This document shows, one piece after another, positions 8,228 through 16,898 of a stretch of DNA of 64,000 bases. The stretch comes from DASSBG01 sp035699085. GTDB taxonomy: Bacteria > Pseudomonadota > Gammaproteobacteria > Xanthomonadales > Rhodanobacteraceae. Both the position numbers and the translations under genes were made by a program. The notes under the pieces were generated by a model. That model saw only the letters and a program-made list of their open reading frames with translations. It was not told the DNA's origin and made no database searches. Location: contig DASSBG010000007.1 of the NCBI GenBank assembly GCA_035699085.1, positions 1 to 64,000 on the forward strand, written 5' to 3'. The stretch's first letter is position 1; the number at the start of each line of letters is the position of its first letter.

Positions 8228-8935
8228 ATGCTGCCCAAGCTGACCCGTTTCCTGTGCCTGCTGCTGCTGGCCCTGCTGTCGACGGCGGCCCTGGCGGCCC
8301 AGCAAAAGCAGGATGACGGCCGCCATCTGCGCTACCGCTGGACCGACGGCGCCGGGCATCTGCACATCAGCGACATGTTGCCCGCCGACGCCTCGCGGTT
8401 CGGCTATGACTTGATCGACGACTACGGCCGTGTGCTGCGCCATGTCAATGGCACCCGCACGCCCGAGCAGATCGCCGCGGCCAAGGCCGCCGCCGAAGCG
8501 GCCGCTGCAGCGCGCAAGCAGCGCCGCAATGACGAGCAGCTGCTGCTGGCCTACCCGACGGAGGCCGACCTGGTCAGCAGCCAGGAGGCGCGCAAGAAGA
8601 TGCTCGGCAACAGCATCGCTTCCATCCGCCAGAACATGAAGAGCCAGCTCGACGCGTTGGCCAGCCTGCTCGACCAGGCCGCCGGCTACAGCGAGCGCGG
8701 CAAGCCCGTGCCCAAGGCGCTGCGCACCAAGGTAGACGCCCAGCGCGCCGTGGTGCGCAAGCAGCGCGGCTGGCTGCAGAAGAAGCAGGCGGAGCTGGAG
8801 GTCTACAACAACCAGGCACAGACACAGCTGGCGCACTACCGCACGCTGCGCCCGGCGCCTGCCGCATCCGCCGGCACCCCGGGCGCCGCGGCCACCATCG
8901 CGGCGCCGGCCGACGCCGCCAGCGTCGACCCGTGA
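8228..8935 (+). CDS. secreted DUF4124-like protein with coiled coil
   Basis: A 235-residue exported protein of unknown function. The ATG at 8228 has GGAGAG upstream and opens a signal peptide (LLLLALLSTAALAAQ). A short DUF4124-like domain follows (about 35-75, RYRWTDGAGHLHISDMLP), then an Ala/Lys/Gln-rich region likely to form coiled coil (about 85-215) and a low-complexity Ala/Pro tail. DUF4124 proteins are common envelope proteins in Xanthomonadales. It is convergent with algC. Confidence 0.75.
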   Translation: MLPKLTRFLCLLLLALLSTAALAAQQKQDDGRHLRYRWTDGAGHLHISDMLPADASRFGYDLIDDYGRVLRHVNGTRTPEQIAAAKAAAEAAAAARKQRRNDEQLLLAYPTEADLVSSQEARKKMLGNSIASIRQNMKSQLDALASLLDQAAGYSERGKPVPKALRTKVDAQRAVVRKQRGWLQKKQAELEVYNNQAQTQLAHYRTLRPAPAASAGTPGAAATIAAPADAASVDP

Positions 8936-8987
8936 GGCGCGGGACGCTGCATCCGGCCTGCCCGGCAACCCTTGCGGGCCTGTCGCC

Positions 8988-9001
8988 TCACTGCTCCCTG
9001 C
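8988..9001 (-). repeat. short GGGAGCA heptamer remnant after algC
   Basis: On the minus strand this reads GAGCAGGGAGCAGT directly after the algC stop, a minimal member of the GGGANNN heptamer family found at other gene ends here. Confidence 0.5.
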
Positions 9002-11473
9002 TCAGAACGGCAGCTTGAGGTCAGGCTTCAGCGCCAGCAGCTGTGCGCGGAACACGGCTTCGATGCGCTCCAGCGCGGCCTCGTCGTCGGCGTCGAAGCG
9101 CAGCACCAAGACCGGCGTGGTATTCGATGCCCGCACCAGGCCCCAGCCATCGGGCCAGTCGGCACGCACGCCGTCGATGGTGGTCAGCCGTGCCTCGTCG
9201 AACTGCGCCCGCTCGCGCAGGCGCTCGACGAAACCGGGTCCGTCGTCGATCGCAATGTGAAGTTCCGGGGTCGAAACACCCTTGGGCAGGGTGGCGAAAA
9301 TCGCCTCGGGCGCCCGCCCCTGGGCATCGCCGGCGATGATCTCCAGTAGCCGGGCCGCCGCGTACATGCCGTCGTCGAAGCCGTACCAGCGTTCGGCAAA
9401 GAAGAAGTGGCCGCTCATTTCGCCGGCCAGCGCGGCGCCGGTTTCGCGCATCTTGGCCTTGACCAACGAGTGGCCGGTCTTCCACATCAGCGGGCTGCCG
9501 CCCTGGCGCAATATCACCGACTGCAGGTGGCCGGTGCACTTGACGTCGTAGATGATGGTGGCGCCCGGATCGCGTGCCAGCACGTCGATGGCGAACAGCA
9601 TCAGCAGGCGATCGGGGTAGATGATCTCGCCTTCGCGGGTGACCACGCCGAGACGGTCGCCGTCGCCGTCGAAAGCGATGCCAAGGTCCGCCTCCTGGTG
9701 CTTCACGGCGAGGATGAGGTCGTCGAGGTTGCGCGGATCCGACGGGTCCGGATGGTGATTGGGGAAGCTGCCATCAACCTCGTCGTACAGTGGTACCACG
9801 TCAGTACCGATCGCCTCCAGCAGCTGCGGCGCGATGGCACCGGCGATGCCGTTGCCGCAGTCGACCACCACCTTCAGCGACCGCTCGATCTGCACGTCGG
9901 AGGCGATCCGCTGGATGTAGTCGTCCGCAATCTCCACATGGCGCAGCGCACCGCGGCCCTCGCTGAAGCGGCCTTCGGAGATACGCGCATAAAGGTCCTG
10001 GATGGCCTCGCCGGCCAGGGTCACGCCGCCGACCACGACCTTGAAGCCATTGTAGTCGGGCGGGTTGTGGCTGCCGGTCACGGCCACGCCGCAGCCCGTG
10101 TTGAGCTGAAAGCAGGCGAAGTACACCACCGGCGTCGGCACCGCGCCGATATCGATGACGTCGATGCCGCTGGCGCGCAGGCCCTCGCCCAGCGCCTCGG
10201 CCAGCTCCGGCCCGGACAGCCGGCCGTCGCGGCCGACCACGATCTCGCTCAGCCCCTGCTCGTGCATCACGCTGCCGACGGCGCGGCCAATCAAGTGCGC
10301 GATGCCGGGGTCCAGCGTGCTGCCGCAGACGCCGCGGATGTCGTAGGCGCGGAAGATGTCGCGCTCCAGCGGCACGCCAGGCACCGGCACCGGCGGCCCG
10401 GCCGATACCGTGGCCGAGGCGGCCGCGGCCGGTTCGTCGCTGGCGGCCGCAGCGTCGCCCGGTACAGCCGTGGCGCCGGCGCCGGCCGGTGTCGCGGGCG
10501 GCTGGTTCAGCACCTGCGCCAACGTGGGCTCCGCCGCACCGTGGCGACCGCGGCCTTGCAGCGCCCGGCCCAAGGCGAGCAACCGCCGGCGCCCGGCCGC
10601 CACCGCCAATGCACCGAGCAGGCAAGCAATCGCCAGCGCCCAGGCGAGTGCCGGCGGAAAGCGATCCGGCAACATCGCCGCCGAGGGCGGCGCGGCGTCG
10701 CTCAGCCACAGGCCGGTGTCCGGGATGTGGATCATTTCGTCCGCCTCGCCGTCACCTCGCGCCGCCTCGCCGCGCTCGAGCAGCACGGCGGCGTCGTCGC
10801 GATTGCCCAGCCGCAGCGCCACCCGTCCGCGCGCCATCGGCAAGCCCGCAAACACCTTGACCAGCGGCGCAAAGGGCAGATCGACGGCCGCGTATCCTGC
10901 GATGCTGCCATCGCGAACCAGCGGCTGCACGATGCTGATGCTGTGCTGTTGGTCCTCGTGGCCGACGACGCCAACCTGGATGTCGCCGCCGCTTTGAGCA
11001 CGCGCCAGCTGGGCGGCCCTGATGTAACCGAGCTTGGCGAGGTTGGCATGCAGCAGAACTTGCAGGTGCGGCCCATGCACTGCGACGCTTTGCGCCTCCG
11101 GCAACAGCGCCTGCAGGCGTTTCTGCGCCTCGTCGAGGTTCGCGTCAGGCTCCTGCGCCAGGGCTGCCATCACCTGCGGGTCGGCGGTCGCCGTGGTCAC
11201 CGCGGTGCGTGCCGCCGCCAGCGGTTTGGCCAGCGCCTGCGCCGCGCGCTGCACGCTGTCGTGCAGAGCGGCCGAGGCCTGCTGCTGCTGGCTCAACAGG
11301 TTCGCCTGCAGCACGAAGAACAGCACACCCGCCACCAGCAGGGCAACAAGCAGGGTGCGCTGCACCGAACGCAGCCACAGGCGCCAGGCCACGCGGCGCG
11401 GACTGCCGCCGCCAGCGCCGTCCGCCGCCGGTGCGGCATCGGGATCGCGCCTGCGTCCGCGCAGCGCCGCCAT
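9002..11473 (-). CDS. algC: membrane-anchored phosphomannomutase/phosphoglucomutase
   Basis: Interconverts the 6- and 1-phosphates of mannose and glucose, feeding GDP-mannose, UDP-glucose and surface polysaccharide synthesis. The 823-residue protein is nearly twice the classical enzyme. The catalytic part is residues 370-823: FRAYDIRGVCG, phosphoserine loop TGSHNPPDYNG (Ser468), metal loop DGDGDR (602-606) and sugar loop GEMSGH (684-689). Before it come two transmembrane helices (about 40-56 and 273-294) around a roughly 215-residue domain predicted to be periplasmic, then an Ala/Pro-rich linker. The ATG at 11473 has GGGAG upstream. It is last in the coaBC-dut-algC order also known in pseudomonads. 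Confidence 0.9.
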   Translation of the reverse strand: MAALRGRRRDPDAAPAADGAGGGSPRRVAWRLWLRSVQRTLLVALLVAGVLFFVLQANLLSQQQQASAALHDSVQRAAQALAKPLAAARTAVTTATADPQVMAALAQEPDANLDEAQKRLQALLPEAQSVAVHGPHLQVLLHANLAKLGYIRAAQLARAQSGGDIQVGVVGHEDQQHSISIVQPLVRDGSIAGYAAVDLPFAPLVKVFAGLPMARGRVALRLGNRDDAAVLLERGEAARGDGEADEMIHIPDTGLWLSDAAPPSAAMLPDRFPPALAWALAIACLLGALAVAAGRRRLLALGRALQGRGRHGAAEPTLAQVLNQPPATPAGAGATAVPGDAAAASDEPAAAASATVSAGPPVPVPGVPLERDIFRAYDIRGVCGSTLDPGIAHLIGRAVGSVMHEQGLSEIVVGRDGRLSGPELAEALGEGLRASGIDVIDIGAVPTPVVYFACFQLNTGCGVAVTGSHNPPDYNGFKVVVGGVTLAGEAIQDLYARISEGRFSEGRGALRHVEIADDYIQRIASDVQIERSLKVVVDCGNGIAGAIAPQLLEAIGTDVVPLYDEVDGSFPNHHPDPSDPRNLDDLILAVKHQEADLGIAFDGDGDRLGVVTREGEIIYPDRLLMLFAIDVLARDPGATIIYDVKCTGHLQSVILRQGGSPLMWKTGHSLVKAKMRETGAALAGEMSGHFFFAERWYGFDDGMYAAARLLEIIAGDAQGRAPEAIFATLPKGVSTPELHIAIDDGPGFVERLRERAQFDEARLTTIDGVRADWPDGWGLVRASNTTPVLVLRFDADDEAALERIEAVFRAQLLALKPDLKLPF

Positions 11474-11565
11474 CAGCGTGCGCTCCCGCCGGGTGCCGCT
11501 GGTGCTGCTTGGCAGAAGGGGGAATGAGGTGTCACCAAAGCGTCCCGAGTCGTGGCTTGGCGGCG

Positions 11566-12021
11566 TCAGCCGACGCCGGTGGAACCGAAGCCGCCCTCGC
11601 CACGGTCGCTGGGCGCGAACGCATCCACGCGCTGCCAGCGGACCCGCGGCACCGGCTGCAACAGCAGTTGTGCGATGCGATCTCCCGGCTCGATGGTAAA
11701 AGCGCGCACGCCACGATTCCAGCACGAAATCATCAAGGGCCCCTGGTAATCGGCATCGATCAGCCCGACCAGGTTGCCCAGCACCAGGCCATGTTTGTGG
11801 CCCAGCCCCGAGCGCGGCAGGACCAGGGCGCAGTATCCGGGGTCGCCGATGTGGATGGCCAGCCCGGTCGGAACCAGTGCGCTCTCGCCCGGCGCCAGCG
11901 TCAGCGGTGCCTCCGGCGCCGCGCGCAAATCCATCGCCGCGGCGTGCTTGCTGGCGTATTCGGGCAGCGCGATGCTGTCGCCGAGGCGCGGGTCGAGGAT
12001 TTTCAGCTGCACGTCGATCAT
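11566..12021 (-). CDS. dut: deoxyuridine 5-triphosphate nucleotidohydrolase
   Basis: Hydrolyses dUTP to dUMP and keeps uracil out of DNA. The 151-residue trimeric-type dUTPase shows its motifs in order: AAAMDLRA, PRSGLGHKHG, GLIDADYQGP, GDRIAQLL and the C-terminal RGEGGFGSTG lid. Its start overlaps the coaBC stop by 4 bp (ATGA), so the two are co-translated. Ninety-two bp separate it from algC. Confidence 0.96.
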   Translation of the reverse strand: MIDVQLKILDPRLGDSIALPEYASKHAAAMDLRAAPEAPLTLAPGESALVPTGLAIHIGDPGYCALVLPRSGLGHKHGLVLGNLVGLIDADYQGPLMISCWNRGVRAFTIEPGDRIAQLLLQPVPRVRWQRVDAFAPSDRGEGGFGSTGVG

Positions 12022-13211
12022 GCGCGGCAGCGTTCCATCACGGCGTCCAGCAGGCTGTGCGCCAGAGCGCCTTTCGGCGCCGCCGGCAATGAGCGCGAAC
12101 CGCCGGGCCAGTACAGCTCGAGCGCATTGTCGGGCTGGTCGAAGCCGCAGCCGTCGGCAACGCTGTTGGCGGCGACCATGTCCACGCCCTTGGCCGCCAG
12201 CTTGGCTTGCGCATGCTCGGCCATGCGCTCCGTTTCGGCGGCAAAGCCGACCAGGAACGGCCGTGGCCGCGCCGCCGCCAGCTCCGCCAGGATGTCGGGG
12301 TTCTCGACCAACTCCAGTGTCAGCGGCCCGTCGCCGCGCTTGTGCTTTTGTGCCAGCGCCTCGCGCGGGCGGTAGTCGGCGACCGCCGCGGCCGCCACCA
12401 CGATGTCGGCCTCGGCGACCGCCGCGTGCATGGCCGCGCGCATCTGCGCCGCGCTGCGCACGTCTACGCGCCGCGCGACGCCGGCGGGCGTGTCCAGCGC
12501 CACCGGCCCGGCCACCAGCGTGACCCGCGCGCCGCGCGCCGCACCGGCCGCAGCCACCGCGAAGCCCATGCGGCCGGAACTGCGATTCCCCAGATAACGA
12601 ACCGGGTCAATGTCTTCGAGCGTCGGCCCGGCGCTGACCAGCAGGCGCAGCCCCGCCATGTCGTGGGCTGCGAAGCTGGCCTCGACCGCGGCGGCGATTG
12701 CCTCCGGCTCCAGCATGCGGCCCGGCCCGACCTCGCCGCAGGCCTGGTCGCCCTGCGCCGGACCCAGCAAGCGCACGCCGCGCTGGCGCAGGGCCTCTGC
12801 GTTGGCCTGGGTCGCCGGGTGCGCCCACATCAACCGGTTCATCGCCGGCGCCAGCAGCAGCGGCGCTTCGCTGGCCAGGCAGATGGTGGCCAGCAGATCG
12901 TCCGCCAGGCCATGTGCAAGACGCGCCATGGTGTCGGCCGACGCCGGCGCGACGATAATCCGCTCGGCCCAGCGCGCCAGCTCGATGTGGCTCATCGCCG
13001 CCTCGGCCGCGGCGTCCCACAGGCTGCTGCGCACCGGCTGGCCGCTGAGCGCCTGCAGGCTGGTGGCGGTGACGAAGTGTTCGGCACCCGCCGTCAGCAC
13101 CACGCGCACTTCCGCGCCGCCGCGGCGCAGCGCCCGGCACAGCTCGCAGGCCTTGTAGGCGGCGATGCCTCCGGAGATGCCAAGCACGATGCGGCGGTCG
13201 GCGAGGGTCAT
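12018..13211 (-). CDS. coaBC: bifunctional phosphopantothenoylcysteine decarboxylase / phosphopantothenate--cysteine ligase
   Basis: Performs two consecutive steps of coenzyme A synthesis. In the 397-residue protein the N-terminal flavoprotein half (CoaC, about 1-180) has LGISGGIAAYK, PASADTMA and the ACGEVGPGRML substrate loop. The C-terminal half (CoaB) has VRYLGNRSSGRMGFA, the CTP-binding lysine motif QKHKRG and ELVENPDIL. It is divergent from radC and first in the coaBC-dut-algC set. Confidence 0.95.
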   Translation of the reverse strand: MTLADRRIVLGISGGIAAYKACELCRALRRGGAEVRVVLTAGAEHFVTATSLQALSGQPVRSSLWDAAAEAAMSHIELARWAERIIVAPASADTMARLAHGLADDLLATICLASEAPLLLAPAMNRLMWAHPATQANAEALRQRGVRLLGPAQGDQACGEVGPGRMLEPEAIAAAVEASFAAHDMAGLRLLVSAGPTLEDIDPVRYLGNRSSGRMGFAVAAAGAARGARVTLVAGPVALDTPAGVARRVDVRSAAQMRAAMHAAVAEADIVVAAAAVADYRPREALAQKHKRGDGPLTLELVENPDILAELAAARPRPFLVGFAAETERMAEHAQAKLAAKGVDMVAANSVADGCGFDQPDNALELYWPGGSRSLPAAPKGALAHSLLDAVMERCRA

Positions 13212-13318
13212 GGCAGCGTGCGGTCGGAGAACCCTGACGTGCGGCGGGGAACAAAGCTTACCCGAAACCGGCGCTGCGCCCGCTGCGCGGCAACGCTGCC
13301 GCCGCGCATCATTGCACC

Positions 13319-13984
13319 ATGAGCATCCAGACCTGGCCGACCCACGAACGCCCGCGCGAGCGCCTGCTGGCCCGCGGCCCCGCCGCCCTCAGCGACGCCG
13401 AGTTGCTGGCCGTGTTGCTTGGTAGTGGCGTGCGCGGCAAGAGCGCGGTCGATCTTGGCCGCGAACTGCTGTGTACCGCCGGCAGCCTGTCAACACTGCT
13501 GGGCAGCCGCGTGGCGCCCACCGCCGGCCTCGGGCCGGCCAAGCGCGCGCGGCTGACGGCGACGCTGGAACTGGCGCGGCGCGCGCTGGGCGAGGAGCTG
13601 CGCCAACTGCCCTCGCTGGCAAATCCCGACGACAGCGCACGCTTCGTCAAGGCACGCCTGGCCCACCTGCCCTACGAGGTGTTCGCCTGCCTGTTCCTTG
13701 ACAACCGCCACCGGGTGCTGGAGTTCGAGGAGCTGTTCCGCGGCACCATTGACGGCGCCAGCGTGCACCCGCGGGAGGTGGTACGCGCCTGCCTGAAACA
13801 CAACGCCGCAGCGGTGATCTTCGCCCACAACCATCCGTCCGGCGTGGCCGAGCCGAGCGCCGCCGACCGCGCCATCACGCGCGAGCTGCGCGACGCGCTG
13901 CGGCTGGTCGGCGTGCGCGTGCTCGACCACCTGGTGGTCGGCGCCGGCAAGCCCACCTCGATGGCCGCCCGCGGCCTTATCTGA
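13319..13984 (+). CDS. radC: RadC/MPN-domain JAMM-motif protein
   Basis: A 221-residue protein with an N-terminal helix-hairpin-helix-like region (about 1-75) and a C-terminal MPN domain whose metal motif is intact (HNHPSGVAEPSAAD). The family was once linked to DNA repair, but its biochemical role is unsettled. It is divergent from coaBC, a common arrangement in gammaproteobacteria. A perfect stem-loop follows the stop codon. Confidence 0.9.
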   Translation: MSIQTWPTHERPRERLLARGPAALSDAELLAVLLGSGVRGKSAVDLGRELLCTAGSLSTLLGSRVAPTAGLGPAKRARLTATLELARRALGEELRQLPSLANPDDSARFVKARLAHLPYEVFACLFLDNRHRVLEFEELFRGTIDGASVHPREVVRACLKHNAAAVIFAHNHPSGVAEPSAADRAITRELRDALRLVGVRVLDHLVVGAGKPTSMAARGLI

Positions 13985-14004
13985 GCGGGCACGCTGGTGC
14001 CCGC
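13985..14004 (+). terminator. stem-loop directly after radC
   Basis: GCGGGCAC-gctg-GTGCCCGC starts at the base after the radC stop. It has an 8-bp perfect stem and a 4-base loop but no T-run, so it is not a canonical intrinsic terminator; it may protect the mRNA 3' end. Confidence 0.4.
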
Positions 14005-14046
14005 GCAGGCGGCGGGCGTTCCCGCGGCGCGGCATGCTGCATTACC

Positions 14047-15762
14047 ATGGCGGGCCGTGATCGCCGTGGCCGCTTCGTGAAAGACTCCCTTGAGCAATGG
14101 ATCGCCGGCACGCTGCGCGCAATGCAGCAGCGCGGCGAGCTGCCGGCGGGCGAGCTGCCGCCGACCACGCTGGAACGCACCCGCGACCGGGCGCACGGCG
14201 ACTTTGCCAGCAACGCGGCGATGGCGCTGGCGCGCCTGGCGCGGCGCCCCCCGCGGGAGCTGGCCCAGGCGATCGCGGCCGAGCTGCCGCCAGACCGGAT
14301 GGTCGAGCGGGTCGAGATCGCCGGCCCCGGCTTCATCAATATCACGCTGGCCGGCGAGGCCTGGCACGACGAAGTGCGGCGCGTGCTGGAGCAGGGCGCC
14401 GGCTACGGCCGCAATGACAGCGGCAACGGCCGCAGCGTCGGCGTCGAGTTCGTCTCCGCCAACCCCACCGGGCCGCTGCATGTCGGCCACGGCCGCAACG
14501 CGGTCATCGGCGACTGCGTCAGCCGCCTGCTGGCAGCCACCGGCTGCAGCGTGACGCGCGAGTTCTACTACAACGACGCCGGCGTGCAGATCGCCAACCT
14601 CGCCGTATCGGTGCAGGCCCGTGCGCGCGGCATCACGCCGGAAGACGAGGCCTGGCCCGAGGGCGGCTACCGCGGCGACTACATTGCCGAGCTGGCGCGT
14701 GCCTACCTCGACGGCGCCTCGGTCGAAGCCGACGGCAGGCGCGTCAGCGCCAGCGGCGACGTCGGCGACCTCGACGCGATCCGGGTGTTCGCCGTCGCCT
14801 GGCTGCGCCACGAGCAGGACCTCGACCTGAAGGCATTCGGCGTCGGCTTCGACGTCTACTTCCTCGAGTCGTCGCTGTACGCGGATGGCGAGGTCGACGA
14901 GACCGTGCGCGAGCTGGCCGCCCACGGGCACGCCTACGAGCAGGATGGCGCACTCTGGCTGAAGACAACGGACTTCGGCGACGACAAGGACCGCGTCATG
15001 CGCAAGTCCGACGGCAGCTACACCTATTTCGTGCCCGACGTCGCCTACCACCGCAGCAAGTGGCAGCGCGGTTATGCGCAGGCCATCACCGTGCTCGGCG
15101 CCGACCACCATGGCTCGCTGGCGCGCGTGAAGGCCGGCCTGCAGGCGCTGGACTGCGGCATCCCGAAGGGTTACCCGGACTACCTGCTGTACCAGATGGT
15201 GACGGTACTCAAGGGCGGCGAGGAGGTGAAGATCTCCAAGCGCGCCGGCAGCTACGTCACCTTGCGCGACCTGATCGACGAGGCGGGCCGCGATGCCACG
15301 CGCTATTTCCTGGTTGCGCGCAAGGCCGACTCGCAGCTGGTGTTCGACGTCGACCTGGCCCGCTCGCAGTCCAACGACAACCCGGTTTACTACATCCAGT
15401 ACGCACACGCCCGCGTCTGCAGCGTGCTGCGCCAGCGCGAAGAGAAGGGCCTCGGTTTTGACCTCGACAACGGACTCGCGAAACTCCCCCGGCTGGACAA
15501 CGAGCACGAGCAGGCGCTGATGGTCGAGCTGTCGCGCTACCCGGAGATCGTCGAGGCCGCCGCCGCCAACCTCGAGCCGCATCTCCTGGCGGGCTGGCTG
15601 CGCGAACTGGCGCAGGCTTTCCACACGTATTACAACTCGCACCAGTTCCTGGTCGACGACGACGATTTGCGCGACGCGCGGCTGGCACTGGTGGTGGCGA
15701 CGCGGCAAGTGTTGAACAATGGGCTGGAGTTGCTGGGCCTCGGCGCCCCGGAGACGATGTGA
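14047..15762 (+). CDS. argS: arginine--tRNA ligase
   Basis: Charges tRNA-Arg. The 571-residue class I synthetase has an Arg-S N-terminal tRNA-binding domain, the HIGH-like motif in NPTGPLHVGHGRN, YYNDAGVQI, a KMSKS-like VKISKRAGS and the C-terminal anticodon-binding DALR domain. The start is uncertain: the ATG at 14047 and a GTG at 14077 both lack a good ribosome site, and the shorter form fits the family N-terminus about as well. The next gene starts on the last base of the stop codon. Confidence 0.95.
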   Translation: MAGRDRRGRFVKDSLEQWIAGTLRAMQQRGELPAGELPPTTLERTRDRAHGDFASNAAMALARLARRPPRELAQAIAAELPPDRMVERVEIAGPGFINITLAGEAWHDEVRRVLEQGAGYGRNDSGNGRSVGVEFVSANPTGPLHVGHGRNAVIGDCVSRLLAATGCSVTREFYYNDAGVQIANLAVSVQARARGITPEDEAWPEGGYRGDYIAELARAYLDGASVEADGRRVSASGDVGDLDAIRVFAVAWLRHEQDLDLKAFGVGFDVYFLESSLYADGEVDETVRELAAHGHAYEQDGALWLKTTDFGDDKDRVMRKSDGSYTYFVPDVAYHRSKWQRGYAQAITVLGADHHGSLARVKAGLQALDCGIPKGYPDYLLYQMVTVLKGGEEVKISKRAGSYVTLRDLIDEAGRDATRYFLVARKADSQLVFDVDLARSQSNDNPVYYIQYAHARVCSVLRQREEKGLGFDLDNGLAKLPRLDNEHEQALMVELSRYPEIVEAAAANLEPHLLAGWLRELAQAFHTYYNSHQFLVDDDDLRDARLALVVATRQVLNNGLELLGLGAPETM

Positions 15763-16346
15763 TGGCTGGCAAGGGTCGACAGGCGGTGCGCAACCAGGGC
15801 GGATGGCCGGGCTGGGTGTGGCTGTGCCTTGGCGTGCTGCTTGGCGCGGTCCTCGCGACTGCCGTGTTCATGACCGGCCGCGCGCCGAACCTCCGCCGCG
15901 GTGACGTGCCGGTGCCCAATCCGCACGCCACCGCCGCCAAGCCCAGCGACCCGGGCATTGCCGACGAGGCCAGGACCGAGCGCAGCTACGACTTCTACTC
16001 CGTGCTGCCGGAGAAGGACGTGGTGATTCCCGACGCCGAACTCTCGGCGCGCGCGCGCGCCGAAGGCGACAGCAGCGCGCCCGGCAGCAGCAGCCCCGCG
16101 TCCGGTGGCGGCGGCGGCTACCTGCTGCAGGCGGGCTCCTTCCCCAACTCGGCCGACGCCGAGGCGGTGAAGGCGCGGCTTGCGCTGCTTGGGTTCGTCG
16201 CCCACATCGAGCCGGTCACCATCAACGGCAACACCTGGAACCGCGTACGCCTCGGCCCCTACACCTCGGCGGCCACGCTGGAGGCGGCCAAGGACAAGCT
16301 CAGCGCGGCCGGCATCAAGGCCATCGCCCTCAAGGAACGCGACTGA
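15762..16346 (+). CDS. SPOR-domain membrane protein
   Basis: A 194-residue bitopic protein: short basic cytoplasmic N-terminus, one transmembrane helix (about 16-38), a low-complexity periplasmic linker, and a C-terminal SPOR domain (about 118-190, YLLQAGSFPNSADAEAVKARL). SPOR domains bind denuded septal peptidoglycan, so a septal location is likely, as for FtsN or DedD. The ATG overlaps the argS stop (TGATG), so the two are translationally coupled. FtsN-like genes after argS occur in several gammaproteobacteria. Confidence 0.87.
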   Translation: MAGKGRQAVRNQGGWPGWVWLCLGVLLGAVLATAVFMTGRAPNLRRGDVPVPNPHATAAKPSDPGIADEARTERSYDFYSVLPEKDVVIPDAELSARARAEGDSSAPGSSSPASGGGGGYLLQAGSFPNSADAEAVKARLALLGFVAHIEPVTINGNTWNRVRLGPYTSAATLEAAKDKLSAAGIKAIALKERD

Positions 16347-16543
16347 GGCGAGGCGAGCCGCCCCTGCAACGTCGGCCCGCGTGCCGCGGAGCAACACCGA
16401 TTTAACAGCAGCGCTCGGCGGAATTCATACACTGGGGCCGTTCCGCTCCCGGCGGGCATGGCTTCGCCGCCTGGCGGAACCGGCGCCTGCACCGCATGGA
16501 TGGCGGCAACCACGGGGGCCGCTGTTGCTGTCCTGGAGGCCTG

Positions 16544-16741
16544 ATGGATCCCGCATTCTGGCTCGCCGGCGCGCGAGCACCCTATTTCGTCGGCTGGGGC
16601 ACGCTGGCGCTGATCAATGCCGGGCTGGCGCAGGGCAAGAACCGCAGTGGCCTGCTGTGGTTCTTCCTGTCGCTGCTGCTGGGGCCGGTGGCGACGCTGT
16701 TGATCGTGGTGCTGCCGGCCGTCCGCAACCGCCTGTTCTGA
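16544..16741 (+). CDS. small two-helix membrane protein, unknown
   Basis: A 65-residue protein beginning MDPAFWLAGARAPYFVGWGT. It has two hydrophobic segments (about 14-27 and 37-58) and a charged tail (AVRNRLF). The start has a near-perfect GGAGG site 5 bases upstream, the best evidence that it is real. Between the segments is GKNRSGLLWFFLS, resembling the loop of small antitoxin-like or DUF membrane proteins, but I do not recognise the family. It is convergent with speE. Confidence 0.6.
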   Translation: MDPAFWLAGARAPYFVGWGTLALINAGLAQGKNRSGLLWFFLSLLLGPVATLLIVVLPAVRNRLF

Positions 16742-16898
16742 CCTTTCGCGCCTGCGGCGCCGCTGCGCGGCGCGGGAACGGGAGACGGAGCGTCGGGAAC
16801 CGGGCGAGCGGCGGCTCCGAAGCGTTGTCGACCGCGCGCCGCCTCGGAGCCCGATCCACGCTCCACCCCATCCCCAAGCCCGATCCCGGATGCCGGCC
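16742..16898. other. intergenic gap between convergent genes, GC-rich repeats
   Basis: The stretch between the small membrane protein and speE has no gene. It opens with a GC-rich inverted segment (about 16747-16776) and holds loose GGGANNN-type tracts: on the plus strand near 16775-16815, and on the minus strand near 16862-16885 just after the speE stop. Confidence 0.4.
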
